Source of the DNA: Burkholderiales bacterium
Lineage (GTDB): Bacteria; Pseudomonadota; Gammaproteobacteria; Burkholderiales; SG8-39
Length of the DNA stretch: 12,054 bases
Reading direction: 5' to 3'
Assembly (NCBI GenBank): GCA_919902965.1
Contig: CAKKSJ010000026.1
Coordinates: 1-12,054 of the forward strand
Part shown: positions 7,206 to 12,054 of the stretch, piece after piece
Numbering within the stretch: position 1 is the stretch's first letter
Layout of the letters: each line of letters opens with the position of its first letter
Notes under the pieces: generated by a model
What the model was told of the DNA's origin: nothing
Database searches by the model: none
The model's input: only the letters and a program-made list of their open reading frames with translations
Position numbers and translations under genes: made by a program

Positions 7206-7598
7206 TCAAATCACTGCGACTTCGATTGGGGTGATTGCGCGGGCACGGCGGGCCATCTTGGCGTCGAAAGTGCCGAATCGCTGCGCGCTGCCGATGCTGC
7301 TGGCAAGATGCAGTGCATCGGCGAAATCCATGCCGGCGCGATACCAGTCAAGCGCGGCGGTGACGCGAACGCTGTCCTCCGCGGTGACCGTGGCCATGCC
7401 GAGCAATGCGCTCATACCCTTCAGGATGGCCGCCCGGTCCAGATTGTAACTGAAGCGCAGCACCCACTCGGTTTCCAGAAGCACGCTTTTGGCGATGTAG
7501 ATATCGTTTGCGGTAAAAGCGGCTGCCGCCCGTTTCGCCTGTGCGGGTTCGTCGTTGGTTAGGAGTCTCACCACCAGGTTAGTATCGACCGCGAGCAT
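7206..7598 (-). CDS. vapC: VapC-type PIN-domain toxin ribonuclease
   Basis: The ATG at 7598 is chosen because AAGGAAAG lies just before it and the protein then begins MLAVDTNLVVRLL, the usual PIN start; a longer form from 7622 is possible. The 130-residue protein keeps the four acidic residues of the PIN active site: D5 (VDTN), E42 (SVLLETEWVLR), D94 (FADALHLA) and D112 (TFDAKM). VapC toxins are Mg-dependent RNases that cut tRNA or rRNA and are silenced by VapB binding. The gene overlaps the end of vapB by 20 bp, so translation is coupled, with the antitoxin first. Its TGA stop (7206-7208) is only two bases from the SDR remnant. All catalytic residues are intact, so the toxin is likely active. 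Confidence 0.9.
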   Translation of the reverse strand: MLAVDTNLVVRLLTNDEPAQAKRAAAAFTANDIYIAKSVLLETEWVLRFSYNLDRAAILKGMSALLGMATVTAEDSVRVTAALDWYRAGMDFADALHLASSIGSAQRFGTFDAKMARRARAITPIEVAVI

Positions 7599-7845
7599 TT
7601 CTTTCCTTGATGCCGCGGGCAACGGCTTTCTCCATGTCGGCCAGGGATTTCGCTTTGCCGGAATAGCCGGTGGATCCGATCACCTCCTTCAAGGTGGTGG
7701 ATTTGAAGGATTTCAGCGGCCGCAGCAGGACGCCGTCCCCGGCAGCTTCCACCGCGAACTCGGTCCCCGGGGGCCAGTTGTGGGCGTCCCGTACCGATCT
7801 GGGCAGGATCACTTGCCCTTTCGACGACAGCTTTGTGGTTTCCAT
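7579..7845 (-). CDS. vapB: VapB-type antitoxin, AbrB/SpoVT (swapped-hairpin) DNA-binding family
   Basis: The 88-residue protein starts at ATG 7845 after CGAGGT. The frame continues upstream to 7950 but without family features. Residues 1-45 form an AbrB-type domain: METTKLSSKGQVILPRSVRD, then WPPGTEFAVEAAGDGVLLRPL. The remaining part (about 46-88), with GKAKSLADMEKAV and a basic end (KERNARGRY), should be the toxin-binding tail. VapB neutralises VapC and together with it represses the shared promoter by binding palindromes upstream. The stop overlaps the vapC start. The pair lies between the two SDR-derived repeats and so appears to have entered as a unit. Confidence 0.88.
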   Translation of the reverse strand: METTKLSSKGQVILPRSVRDAHNWPPGTEFAVEAAGDGVLLRPLKSFKSTTLKEVIGSTGYSGKAKSLADMEKAVARGIKERNARGRY

Positions 7846-8012
7846 GGCGGACCTCGATAAATACGGTAAGACGTAAGTAAGACAAGGATAGGCGGAGCGG
7901 GCCCGGAATGCAATAACCGACTTCAGGAAACGACATACGCCGCCGCTCATGTTCTATGTTTGGCTTTCATCATTTCGACTCGCACCGAATGCGGGCCGCC
8001 GCCGGCGCGTGC
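7846..8012. other. Spacer between vapB and the SDR gene
   Basis: This 167-bp stretch holds the putative vapBC control region. It has no similarity that I can see to the sequence left of the left repeat (before 7103), so the repeated block stops at the SDR stop codon on this side. No recombinase gene or short inverted repeat was found. Confidence 0.5.
7858..7885 (-). promoter_or_regulatory. Candidate vapBC promoter/operator with CTTAC repeats
   Basis: On the minus strand, TTGTCT (7885-7880) and TATTTA (7863-7858) are 16 bases apart and resemble -35 and -10 boxes. Between and around them the pentamer CTTAC occurs three times (GTAAG on the + strand at 7866, 7873 and 7877). The implied transcript start would be only about six bases from the ATG, so the box assignment is doubtful. 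The repeats are a plausible binding site for the AbrB-type antitoxin. Confidence 0.25.
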
Positions 8013-8112
8013 TCAGCCCATAGGATTGGTGGGCTTGCGTTCCTGCAGGATATCTTCCATGCGCCACTGAATCGAGGTTTTGATGCGCGGATGGGTGAGA
8101 ATGTAAAAGCGC
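8012..8112. repeat. Right direct repeat flanking vapBC (3' end of the intact SDR gene)
   Basis: This is the partner of 7103-7203 (87/101 identical by hand count, same orientation). Here the sequence is in use: it encodes the last 33 residues and the TGA stop of the SDR. Confidence 0.85.
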
Positions 8113-8858
8113 TCATCGCGCACCGCCTCAAATACTTTTTGCGCCACCTCATCGGCCGAAATCTTGCCCGAGGTGACGGCTTTGCGCAGCAGCGCTTCGC
8201 GCGCCTGCTGCTCGGCGCTCTTTTCCTGCGCCGGGTTCTGCAGTGCAGCCGGCCGGTTGCGTTCCGAGTCGACAATTCCGCTCGGCACGTAGGCCGGGCA
8301 CAGCACCGAACAGCCGATGCGCGACTGCTGCAGCGCCAGATCGTGGTACAGGGTTTCGGTGAGCGTTACTACCGCGTGCTTGGTGACGTTGTACATGGCC
8401 GAACCCGGCGGCGAAAGCAGTCCCGAGACCGAAGCGGTATTGACGATGTGTGCCTCGGTGTTCTGCGCAAGCATGATCGGCGTGAACACGCGCAGGCCAT
8501 GGATCACGCCCCACAGGTTGACGCCCAGGATCCATTCCCAGTCGGCGACGCTGTTCTCCCAGGCGTTGCCCAGCGGCGCGACGCCGGCGTTGTTGGCCAG
8601 CAGATGCACTGCGCCGAAAGCCGCGAGCGTCTTTTGCGCCAGCGCTTGCACGTCGGCTGCCCTGGAGACGTCGGTGCGCACGCTGATGAGCTTCGCGCCG
8701 GCCGCTTTCATCTCCGCTTCGGCTTTGGCGAGCGCATTGGGTTCGACGTCGGCGAGCACGATGCGCATGCCCTCGCGCGCGAAACGCTCGGCCATGGCGC
8801 GCCCGAGGCCGCTCGCGCCGCCGGTGATGACGGCTACCTTGTCTTGAAAATCTTTCAT
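8013..8858 (-). CDS. SDR-family NAD(P)-dependent oxidoreductase (classical type)
   Basis: The 281-residue protein starts at ATG 8858, about ten bases after a GGAG. It has the classical short-chain dehydrogenase pattern: TGGASGLG at 12-19 for the cofactor, D37 at the end of the second strand (VLADVE) which favours NAD over NADP, NNAG at 89-92, and the catalytic set N114, S143, Y156 and K160 (YNVTK). It would oxidise a secondary alcohol or reduce a ketone or aldehyde; the substrate is not evident. A hydroxyacyl compound fits with the acyl-CoA genes in the window, and LvaD of the levulinate pathway is also an SDR. The C-terminal tail (RIKTSIQWRMEDILQE) is the part duplicated as a remnant beyond vapC. 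The gene is intact, although its present 3' end may have been supplied by the vapBC insertion. Confidence 0.92.
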   Translation of the reverse strand: MKDFQDKVAVITGGASGLGRAMAERFAREGMRIVLADVEPNALAKAEAEMKAAGAKLISVRTDVSRAADVQALAQKTLAAFGAVHLLANNAGVAPLGNAWENSVADWEWILGVNLWGVIHGLRVFTPIMLAQNTEAHIVNTASVSGLLSPPGSAMYNVTKHAVVTLTETLYHDLALQQSRIGCSVLCPAYVPSGIVDSERNRPAALQNPAQEKSAEQQAREALLRKAVTSGKISADEVAQKVFEAVRDERFYILTHPRIKTSIQWRMEDILQERKPTNPMG

Positions 8859-8910
8859 GGAACGAACACTCCAGCGTAGAAGGAAAGCGGCATCATACTA
8901 ACGGCTAAGC

Positions 8911-8940
8911 GTCATTCCGGGGCCGCAAGCCGGGGAATCT
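8911..8940. repeat. Possible REP-like extragenic palindrome
   Basis: Between the SDR and thioesterase genes, CATTCCGGGGCCGCAAGCCGGGGAAT can fold with outer ATTCC/GGAAT and inner GGC/GCC stems, an unpaired GG on each side, and a CGCAA loop. Many proteobacteria carry dispersed palindromes of the kind CATTCC...GGAAT between genes. Only this copy was seen in the window, so its repetitive nature is unproven. Confidence 0.35.
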
Positions 8941-8965
8941 GCTTCTTGGTTGATTCAACAGCAGA

Positions 8966-9373
8966 TCAGCTTTTCGCCGGCAGCGGCTGCACCTTGCGCG
9001 GCCGGCGGTTCTGGTCGGTGGCGACATAGGTGAGCGTGGCCTCGGTCACTTTGACGACTTCGATTTCCTCGGGGTTGCGCTGCGCATATACCTCGACGTA
9101 GACCGTGATCGAAGTGTTGCCCACGCGCACGATGTCTGCGTAGAAGGAGAGCAGGTCGCCGATTTGCACCGGCTGTTTGAACTGGAAGGCGTTCACCGCC
9201 ACCGTGGCGACGCGGCCGCGCGCGTGGCGGCCGGCGAGAATGCCGCCGGCAAGGTCGACCTGTGCCATGATCCAGCCGCCGAAAATATCGCCGTGATGGT
9301 TGGCGTCGGCGGGCATGGGCAGTACCCGCAGCACTGCTTCCCTGCCTTCGGGGAGTTTGATTGGTTCAGCCAT
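8966..9373 (-). CDS. Acyl-CoA thioesterase, YciA-like hotdog fold
   Basis: The start is ATG 9373 (MAEPIKLPEGREAVLRVLPM), giving 135 residues, close to YciA (about 132). A longer open frame upstream is Arg-rich and has no family similarity. The hotdog signature NHHGDIFGGWIMAQVDLAGG (25-44) is complete: N25, the GDIFGGW turn at the CoA site, and D40, which aligns with the catalytic Asp of YciA. The core strands continue with VAVNAFQFKQPVQIGDLLS and ITVYVEVYAQ. YciA-type enzymes hydrolyse a broad range of acyl-CoAs and release free CoA. The gene is divergent from the 6-phosphogluconate dehydrogenase gene, with 95 bp between the start codons. Only a weak GAG-containing ribosome site is seen. Confidence 0.92.
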   Translation of the reverse strand: MAEPIKLPEGREAVLRVLPMPADANHHGDIFGGWIMAQVDLAGGILAGRHARGRVATVAVNAFQFKQPVQIGDLLSFYADIVRVGNTSITVYVEVYAQRNPEEIEVVKVTEATLTYVATDQNRRPRKVQPLPAKS

Positions 9374-9396
9374 GGCACTCAATATACTACGCCGAA

Positions 9397-9462
9397 TTGA
9401 CAAATGACCGCCCCGGCAACATTCGATAGCGGCGGGAATATACTGTGTGCTCGGCAAGGAGG
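9397..9462 (+). promoter_or_regulatory. Control region of gnd: TTGACA, TATACT and strong ribosome site
   Basis: A TATACT hexamer (9439-9444) is a good -10 box about 25 bases before the ATG. Its -35 position holds only a weak match (GCAACA, 17 bases upstream). A perfect TTGACA lies at 9397-9402 but 36 bases from TATACT, so it cannot pair with it in the usual way. AAGGAGG (9456-9462) is a near-ideal ribosome site, six bases before the ATG at 9469, and fixes that start. Confidence 0.4.
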
Positions 9463-9468
9463 CTTTGG

Positions 9469-10491
9469 ATGCAACTCGGCATGATCGGATTGGGGCGCAT
9501 GGGCGCCGGTATGGCGCGGCGCCTGGCGAAGGACGGCCACAGCTGCGTCGTTTTCGACCTGCGTCCCGCCGCCGTGAAAAAGCTCGCCGGCCGCGGCATC
9601 CGCGGCGCCGCCTCGATCGACGCACTGCTCGCAAAGCTGGCAAGGCCGCGCGCAGTCTGGGTGATGGTTCCCGCCGGCGCCACCGGCAGGACCGTCGAGA
9701 ATCTGGCCGCGCGCATGGATGCAGGGGACATAATCATCGACGGCGGCAACAGCTACTACCGCGACGCTGTCGCGATGGCGAAAGTGCTCAAGCCCAAGGG
9801 CATACATTATGTCGATTGCGGCACCAGCGGCGGGGTGTTCGGTCTCGAGCGCGGCTACTGCCTGATGATAGGCGGGGAAAAAGAGGCCGTCAGGCAGCTC
9901 GATCCGATTTTCAGGAGCATCGCGCCCGGCATCAAGGCGGCGCCGCGCACCCCGGGCAGAACCGGCAAGCCGGGTCCGGCCGAGCACGGCTATTTGCATT
10001 GCGGCCCGAGCGGCGCGGGCCACTTCGTCAAAATGGTCCACAACGGCATCGAGTACGGCCTCATGGCGGCCTATGCCGAGGGGCTCAATATTCTGCACCA
10101 GGCCAATGCCGGCAAGCGTTCCCGCGTCGCGGACGCCGAGACCGCGCCGCTGCGCAATCCGCAGCATTACCACTATGAACTGGACCTGCCCGGGATCGCG
10201 GAAGTCTGGCGCCGCGGCAGCGTGATCGGTTCGTGGCTGCTCGACCTCAGCGCCGCGTCGCTGCTCGACAGTCCTGATCTGAAGAACTACGCAGGCCGCG
10301 TGTCGGATTCGGGCGAAGGGCGCTGGACGCTCGAAGCCGCAATCGAAGTAGGCGTGCCCGCACCAGTGCTCGGCGCAGCGCTGTTCGAGCGCTTCAGTTC
10401 GCGCGACGGTGCGGATTTTTCCAACCGCGTGCTGTCCGCCATGCGCAAGCAATTCGGCGGACATGAAGAGCGGAAAAAGGGAAAACGCTGA
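9469..10491 (+). CDS. gnd: Decarboxylating 6-phosphogluconate dehydrogenase, short (GntZ/YqeC-like) type
   Basis: The 340-residue enzyme oxidises and decarboxylates 6-phosphogluconate to ribulose 5-phosphate in the pentose phosphate pathway. The ATG at 9469 follows AAGGAGG. The N-terminal Rossmann domain begins MQLGMIGLGRMG (dinucleotide loop 7-12), followed by VMVPAG and IIDGGNSYY. The substrate region shows GTSGGVFGLERGYCLMIGG (118 onwards) and the catalytic helix GHFVKMVHNGIEYGLM with K188, N192 and E195. The helical C domain is shorter than in the ~470-residue E. coli Gnd, which marks the short, often NAD-preferring class. D30 after the second strand (VVFDLRP) supports NAD, though this is inference. 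A ROK-type sugar kinase gene follows 63 bp downstream on the same strand. Confidence 0.93.
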   Translation: MQLGMIGLGRMGAGMARRLAKDGHSCVVFDLRPAAVKKLAGRGIRGAASIDALLAKLARPRAVWVMVPAGATGRTVENLAARMDAGDIIIDGGNSYYRDAVAMAKVLKPKGIHYVDCGTSGGVFGLERGYCLMIGGEKEAVRQLDPIFRSIAPGIKAAPRTPGRTGKPGPAEHGYLHCGPSGAGHFVKMVHNGIEYGLMAAYAEGLNILHQANAGKRSRVADAETAPLRNPQHYHYELDLPGIAEVWRRGSVIGSWLLDLSAASLLDSPDLKNYAGRVSDSGEGRWTLEAAIEVGVPAPVLGAALFERFSSRDGADFSNRVLSAMRKQFGGHEERKKGKR

Positions 10492-10554
10492 GACTGCCCG
10501 GCGGCTTTGCGCGGGCGCGTTGCCCAGGCATTGAACATGCAGATGGACAGGCAA

Positions 10555-11259
10555 ATGAAAATACTCGTGATCGATATTGGCGGTTCCAGCGTCAAGTGCG
10601 TCGCGACCGGGCACCGAAGCCCGGTCAAATTCAAATCCGGGCCGCAGCTGACACCGGCCAGCATGGTGCGCCAGGTTCGGCAGATCACCAGGGGCTGGCG
10701 CTACGCAGCGGTTTCGATCGGCTACCCCGGCGTGGTCCGCGACGGCAGGATTGCGGTCGAACCGCATAACCTGGGCTCGGGCTGGGCCGGCTACGATTTT
10801 GCTGCCGCATTCGGCTGCCCGGTAAAGATCATCAACGATGCGGCGATGCAGGCGCTCGGCGGCTACGCAGGCGGAAAAATGCTGTTTCTCGGCCTGGGGA
10901 CGGGCCTGGGCTCGGCCTTGATCGTCGACGGCGCGATCGCGGCGATGGAATTGGGTCATTTGCACTATGCGCGCGGACGTAGCTACGAAGACCATGTCGG
11001 GAAACAGGGACGCAAGCGCCTCGGAATAAAGAAATGGCGCCTCGTCGCAATGCAGGTCGTGGAGGAGTTTCGCAAGGCGCTGTTGCCTGACTACATCGTG
11101 CTCGGCGGGGGCAATGCGGCAAAGCTGAAGAATCTGCCGCCGCAAACCCGCCTGGGCGACAACGGCCATGCACTCCTGGGCGGCTTTCGCCTGTGGGCCG
11201 GGCAGGAACAGAGCGGTAGAACGCGAGCCCGAAGCGGCCGCACCCTGCGGGGAAGTTGA
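10555..11259 (+). CDS. Small ROK-family kinase, polyphosphate-glucokinase-like
   Basis: The start is taken as ATG 10555 (MKILVIDIGGSSVK), where ROK proteins usually begin; in-frame ATGs at 10537 and 10543 are possible, and no ribosome site is decisive. The product is 234 residues, short for the family. Visible features are the phosphate loop DIGGSSVK (7-14), SIGYPGVV, the catalytic Asp in INDAAMQALGG (D95), the second phosphate loop FLGLGTGLGSAL (111-122) and the sugar-binding ELGH (132-135). The CxCGxxGCxE zinc motif of regulators and many ROK glucokinases is absent. The order of motifs, the GW-G-D segment and the YEDHVGKQGRKRLG region after ELGH resemble polyphosphate glucokinases, so the phosphate donor may be polyphosphate as well as ATP. 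Located between gnd and a MOSC gene (3-bp gap), it would feed glucose 6-phosphate towards Gnd. The C-terminal 20 residues are Arg-rich and poorly conserved in appearance. Confidence 0.8.
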   Translation: MKILVIDIGGSSVKCVATGHRSPVKFKSGPQLTPASMVRQVRQITRGWRYAAVSIGYPGVVRDGRIAVEPHNLGSGWAGYDFAAAFGCPVKIINDAAMQALGGYAGGKMLFLGLGTGLGSALIVDGAIAAMELGHLHYARGRSYEDHVGKQGRKRLGIKKWRLVAMQVVEEFRKALLPDYIVLGGGNAAKLKNLPPQTRLGDNGHALLGGFRLWAGQEQSGRTRARSGRTLRGS

Positions 11260-11262
11260 GCA

Positions 11263-11922
11263 ATGTCCATGCTGCTGAAATCCGTGAACGTGGCGCGACC
11301 GATCGAGGTGCAGTACCGCGGAAGCCCAATCAAGACGGGCATCTTCAAGGTAGCGGTGAGCGGTCCCACGCAGGTCGGGTACTGCAATCTGGCGGGCGAC
11401 GGACAGGCCGACCTCGCCAACCACGGCGGCATGCACAAGGCGGTGTACGCCTATTCGCTCGATCACTACGCCTACTGGCGCGCGCTCCTCAAGCGGGAAG
11501 AAATGGTCTACGGCCAGTTCGGCGAGAACCTCACCATAGCCGGGCTGGATGAATCCGCATGCTGTGTCGGCGACCAGCTACAGGTGGGGACTGCCTTGTT
11601 TACGATTACCCAGCCCAGAGTGCCTTGTTTCAAGCTCGGCATTCGACTCGGGGACGAGAGCGTGCCCAAGCTGTTCTCGCTATCTGCACGCACGGGCTTC
11701 TATCTGCGCGTGCTGCGTGTAGGCGTGATCGAGGCGGGCGATCCGGTGGAGCGGGTGGCGCGCGGCCAGGGCCGGGTTGCGATAAAGAGCCTGTTCGAAG
11801 CCTATATGCGGCGTGGAAGCAAAGATGCCACGCAAATCCTGTCACGCGCGCTCGAAGTTCCGGAGCTGTCGCCGGAGTGGCGCGCGCAAATCGAGAAGCG
11901 CATGGAGCGCGGCCGGGACTAG
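11263..11922 (+). CDS. MOSC-domain protein, YiiM-like
   Basis: The 219-residue protein begins at an ATG three bases after the kinase stop, with GGGGAAG about eight bases upstream, so the two are co-transcribed. The MOSC domain is clear: the N-terminal strand pair, NHGGMHKAVYAYSLDHYAYW, the signature GQFGENLT, the strand VGDQLQVGTALFTITQPRVP, and the conserved cysteine in PCFKLG. MOSC domains bind molybdenum cofactor or carry sulfur through that Cys. The three-helix tail (about 165-215) is the extension of YiiM, reported in E. coli to take part in molybdenum-dependent reduction of N-hydroxylated bases such as 6-hydroxylaminopurine. Length is close to YiiM (about 224). No molybdenum enzyme is nearby, and the link to the sugar genes upstream is unclear. 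Confidence 0.9.
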   Translation: MSMLLKSVNVARPIEVQYRGSPIKTGIFKVAVSGPTQVGYCNLAGDGQADLANHGGMHKAVYAYSLDHYAYWRALLKREEMVYGQFGENLTIAGLDESACCVGDQLQVGTALFTITQPRVPCFKLGIRLGDESVPKLFSLSARTGFYLRVLRVGVIEAGDPVERVARGQGRVAIKSLFEAYMRRGSKDATQILSRALEVPELSPEWRAQIEKRMERGRD

Positions 11923-11941
11923 AGCAGCGCTGTGTGCTGTT

Positions 11942-12054
11942 TCAGTCGTCCTTCAGCCCCGCTTCCAGATCTACGTCCATCGATTGCAGAAAGCGCGCCA
12001 CGCAAACGTAAAAACTCGCGGTGAGCGTGAGTTCCACGACCTCGGCATCGCTGA
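11942..12054 (-). CDS. Carboxymuconolactone decarboxylase (CMD)-like protein, C-terminal fragment
   Basis: The last 37 codons of a minus-strand gene that starts outside the window are visible, ending in TGA (11942-11944). The peptide reads SDAEVVELTLTASFYVCVAR, then FLQSMDVDLEAGLKDD. The pattern D-x-E-V-V-E-L followed by a helix with Y and AR-F is the C-terminal end of CMD/AhpD-like proteins, which include decarboxylases of protocatechuate breakdown and peroxidase-like proteins with a CxxC pair. Any CxxC would be upstream, so function cannot be assigned. The gene converges with the MOSC gene; the 19-bp gap holds only a weak 6-bp stem (AGCAGC/GCTGTT) without a T tract. Confidence 0.65.
   Translation of the reverse strand, partial: SDAEVVELTLTASFYVCVARFLQSMDVDLEAGLKDD

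Noticed and set aside
7096..7209. An N-terminal extension of the YkgJ-like protein, starting at 7209
   Set aside because: The extension runs over the decayed SDR 3' end in another frame and lacks conserved residues; the family usually begins close to the first CxxC.
7206..7845. vapBC as part of a composite transposon or integron cassette
   Set aside because: No transposase, integrase, terminal inverted repeats or attC-like site was found; the only flanking structure is the SDR-derived direct repeat.
7956..8879. A 307-codon plus-strand open frame opposite the SDR gene
   Set aside because: It mirrors a fully conserved SDR; its translation is His/Arg-rich and featureless, and no ribosome site was seen.
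9374..9643. A 90-residue N-terminal extension of the thioesterase
   Set aside because: It is Arg-rich, overlaps the gnd control region and 5' end on the other strand, and the YciA family starts at the ATG at 9373.
9379..11466. A 695-codon minus-strand open frame across gnd, the ROK kinase and the MOSC gene
   Set aside because: It is antisense to three genes with clear motifs, has a low-complexity His/Arg/Ala-rich translation without any family pattern, and results from GC-rich third positions.
1..12054. CRISPR arrays, tRNA or rRNA genes, riboswitches
   Set aside because: No regularly spaced repeats, cloverleaf-like segments, rRNA sequence or recognisable riboswitch core was seen when reading the intergenic regions.

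Overview
High-GC bacterial chromosome, gene-dense, with short intergenic gaps and clear Shine-Dalgarno sites. The protein types (S1C protease-like protein, long-form LOG protein, YciA-like thioesterase, GntZ-type 6-phosphogluconate dehydrogenase, YiiM-like MOSC protein) suggest a betaproteobacterium, perhaps an environmental Burkholderiales-like lineage. That placement is inference; no rRNA or other phylogenetic marker is present. I see no tRNA, rRNA, CRISPR array, transposase or integrase.

Layout. Bases 1-555 are the 3' end of an S1C/PDZ protein whose nucleophile serine appears to be alanine. A probable operon on the + strand follows: an APH-type kinase (745-1812), an ACAD10/11-like acyl-CoA dehydrogenase (1856-3100) and a glutathione S-transferase (3131-3790). 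Then come a glycogen debranching enzyme (3857-5905) and a LOG-family nucleotide hydrolase (5984-6709), both with TTG starts. A minus-strand block from 9373 down to 6712 holds a YciA-like thioesterase, an NAD-type SDR, a VapBC toxin-antitoxin pair, a decayed copy of the SDR 3' end, and a cysteine-cluster protein. From 9469 a + strand set runs 6-phosphogluconate dehydrogenase, small ROK kinase, MOSC protein. It meets the 3' end of a carboxymuconolactone-decarboxylase-like gene on the minus strand at the window edge.

How the genes may work together. The kinase and dehydrogenase look like a two-gene version of the fused ACAD10/ACAD11 protein and of LvaA/LvaC, which break down 4-hydroxyacyl-CoAs through a 4-phospho intermediate. 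The GST, SDR and thioesterase fit a lipid or hydroxy-acid setting. GlgX, the ROK kinase and Gnd could form a route from glycogen to glucose to pentose phosphate, but they are not in one operon.

The most unusual structure is the VapBC cassette. It sits between two direct 101-bp repeats (7103-7203 and 8012-8112; by hand count 87/101 identical, no gaps). One repeat is the living 3' end of the SDR gene. The other is a fossil of the same 3' end with an internal stop. This is what remains when an element inserts near a gene's 3' end and supplies a replacement end.
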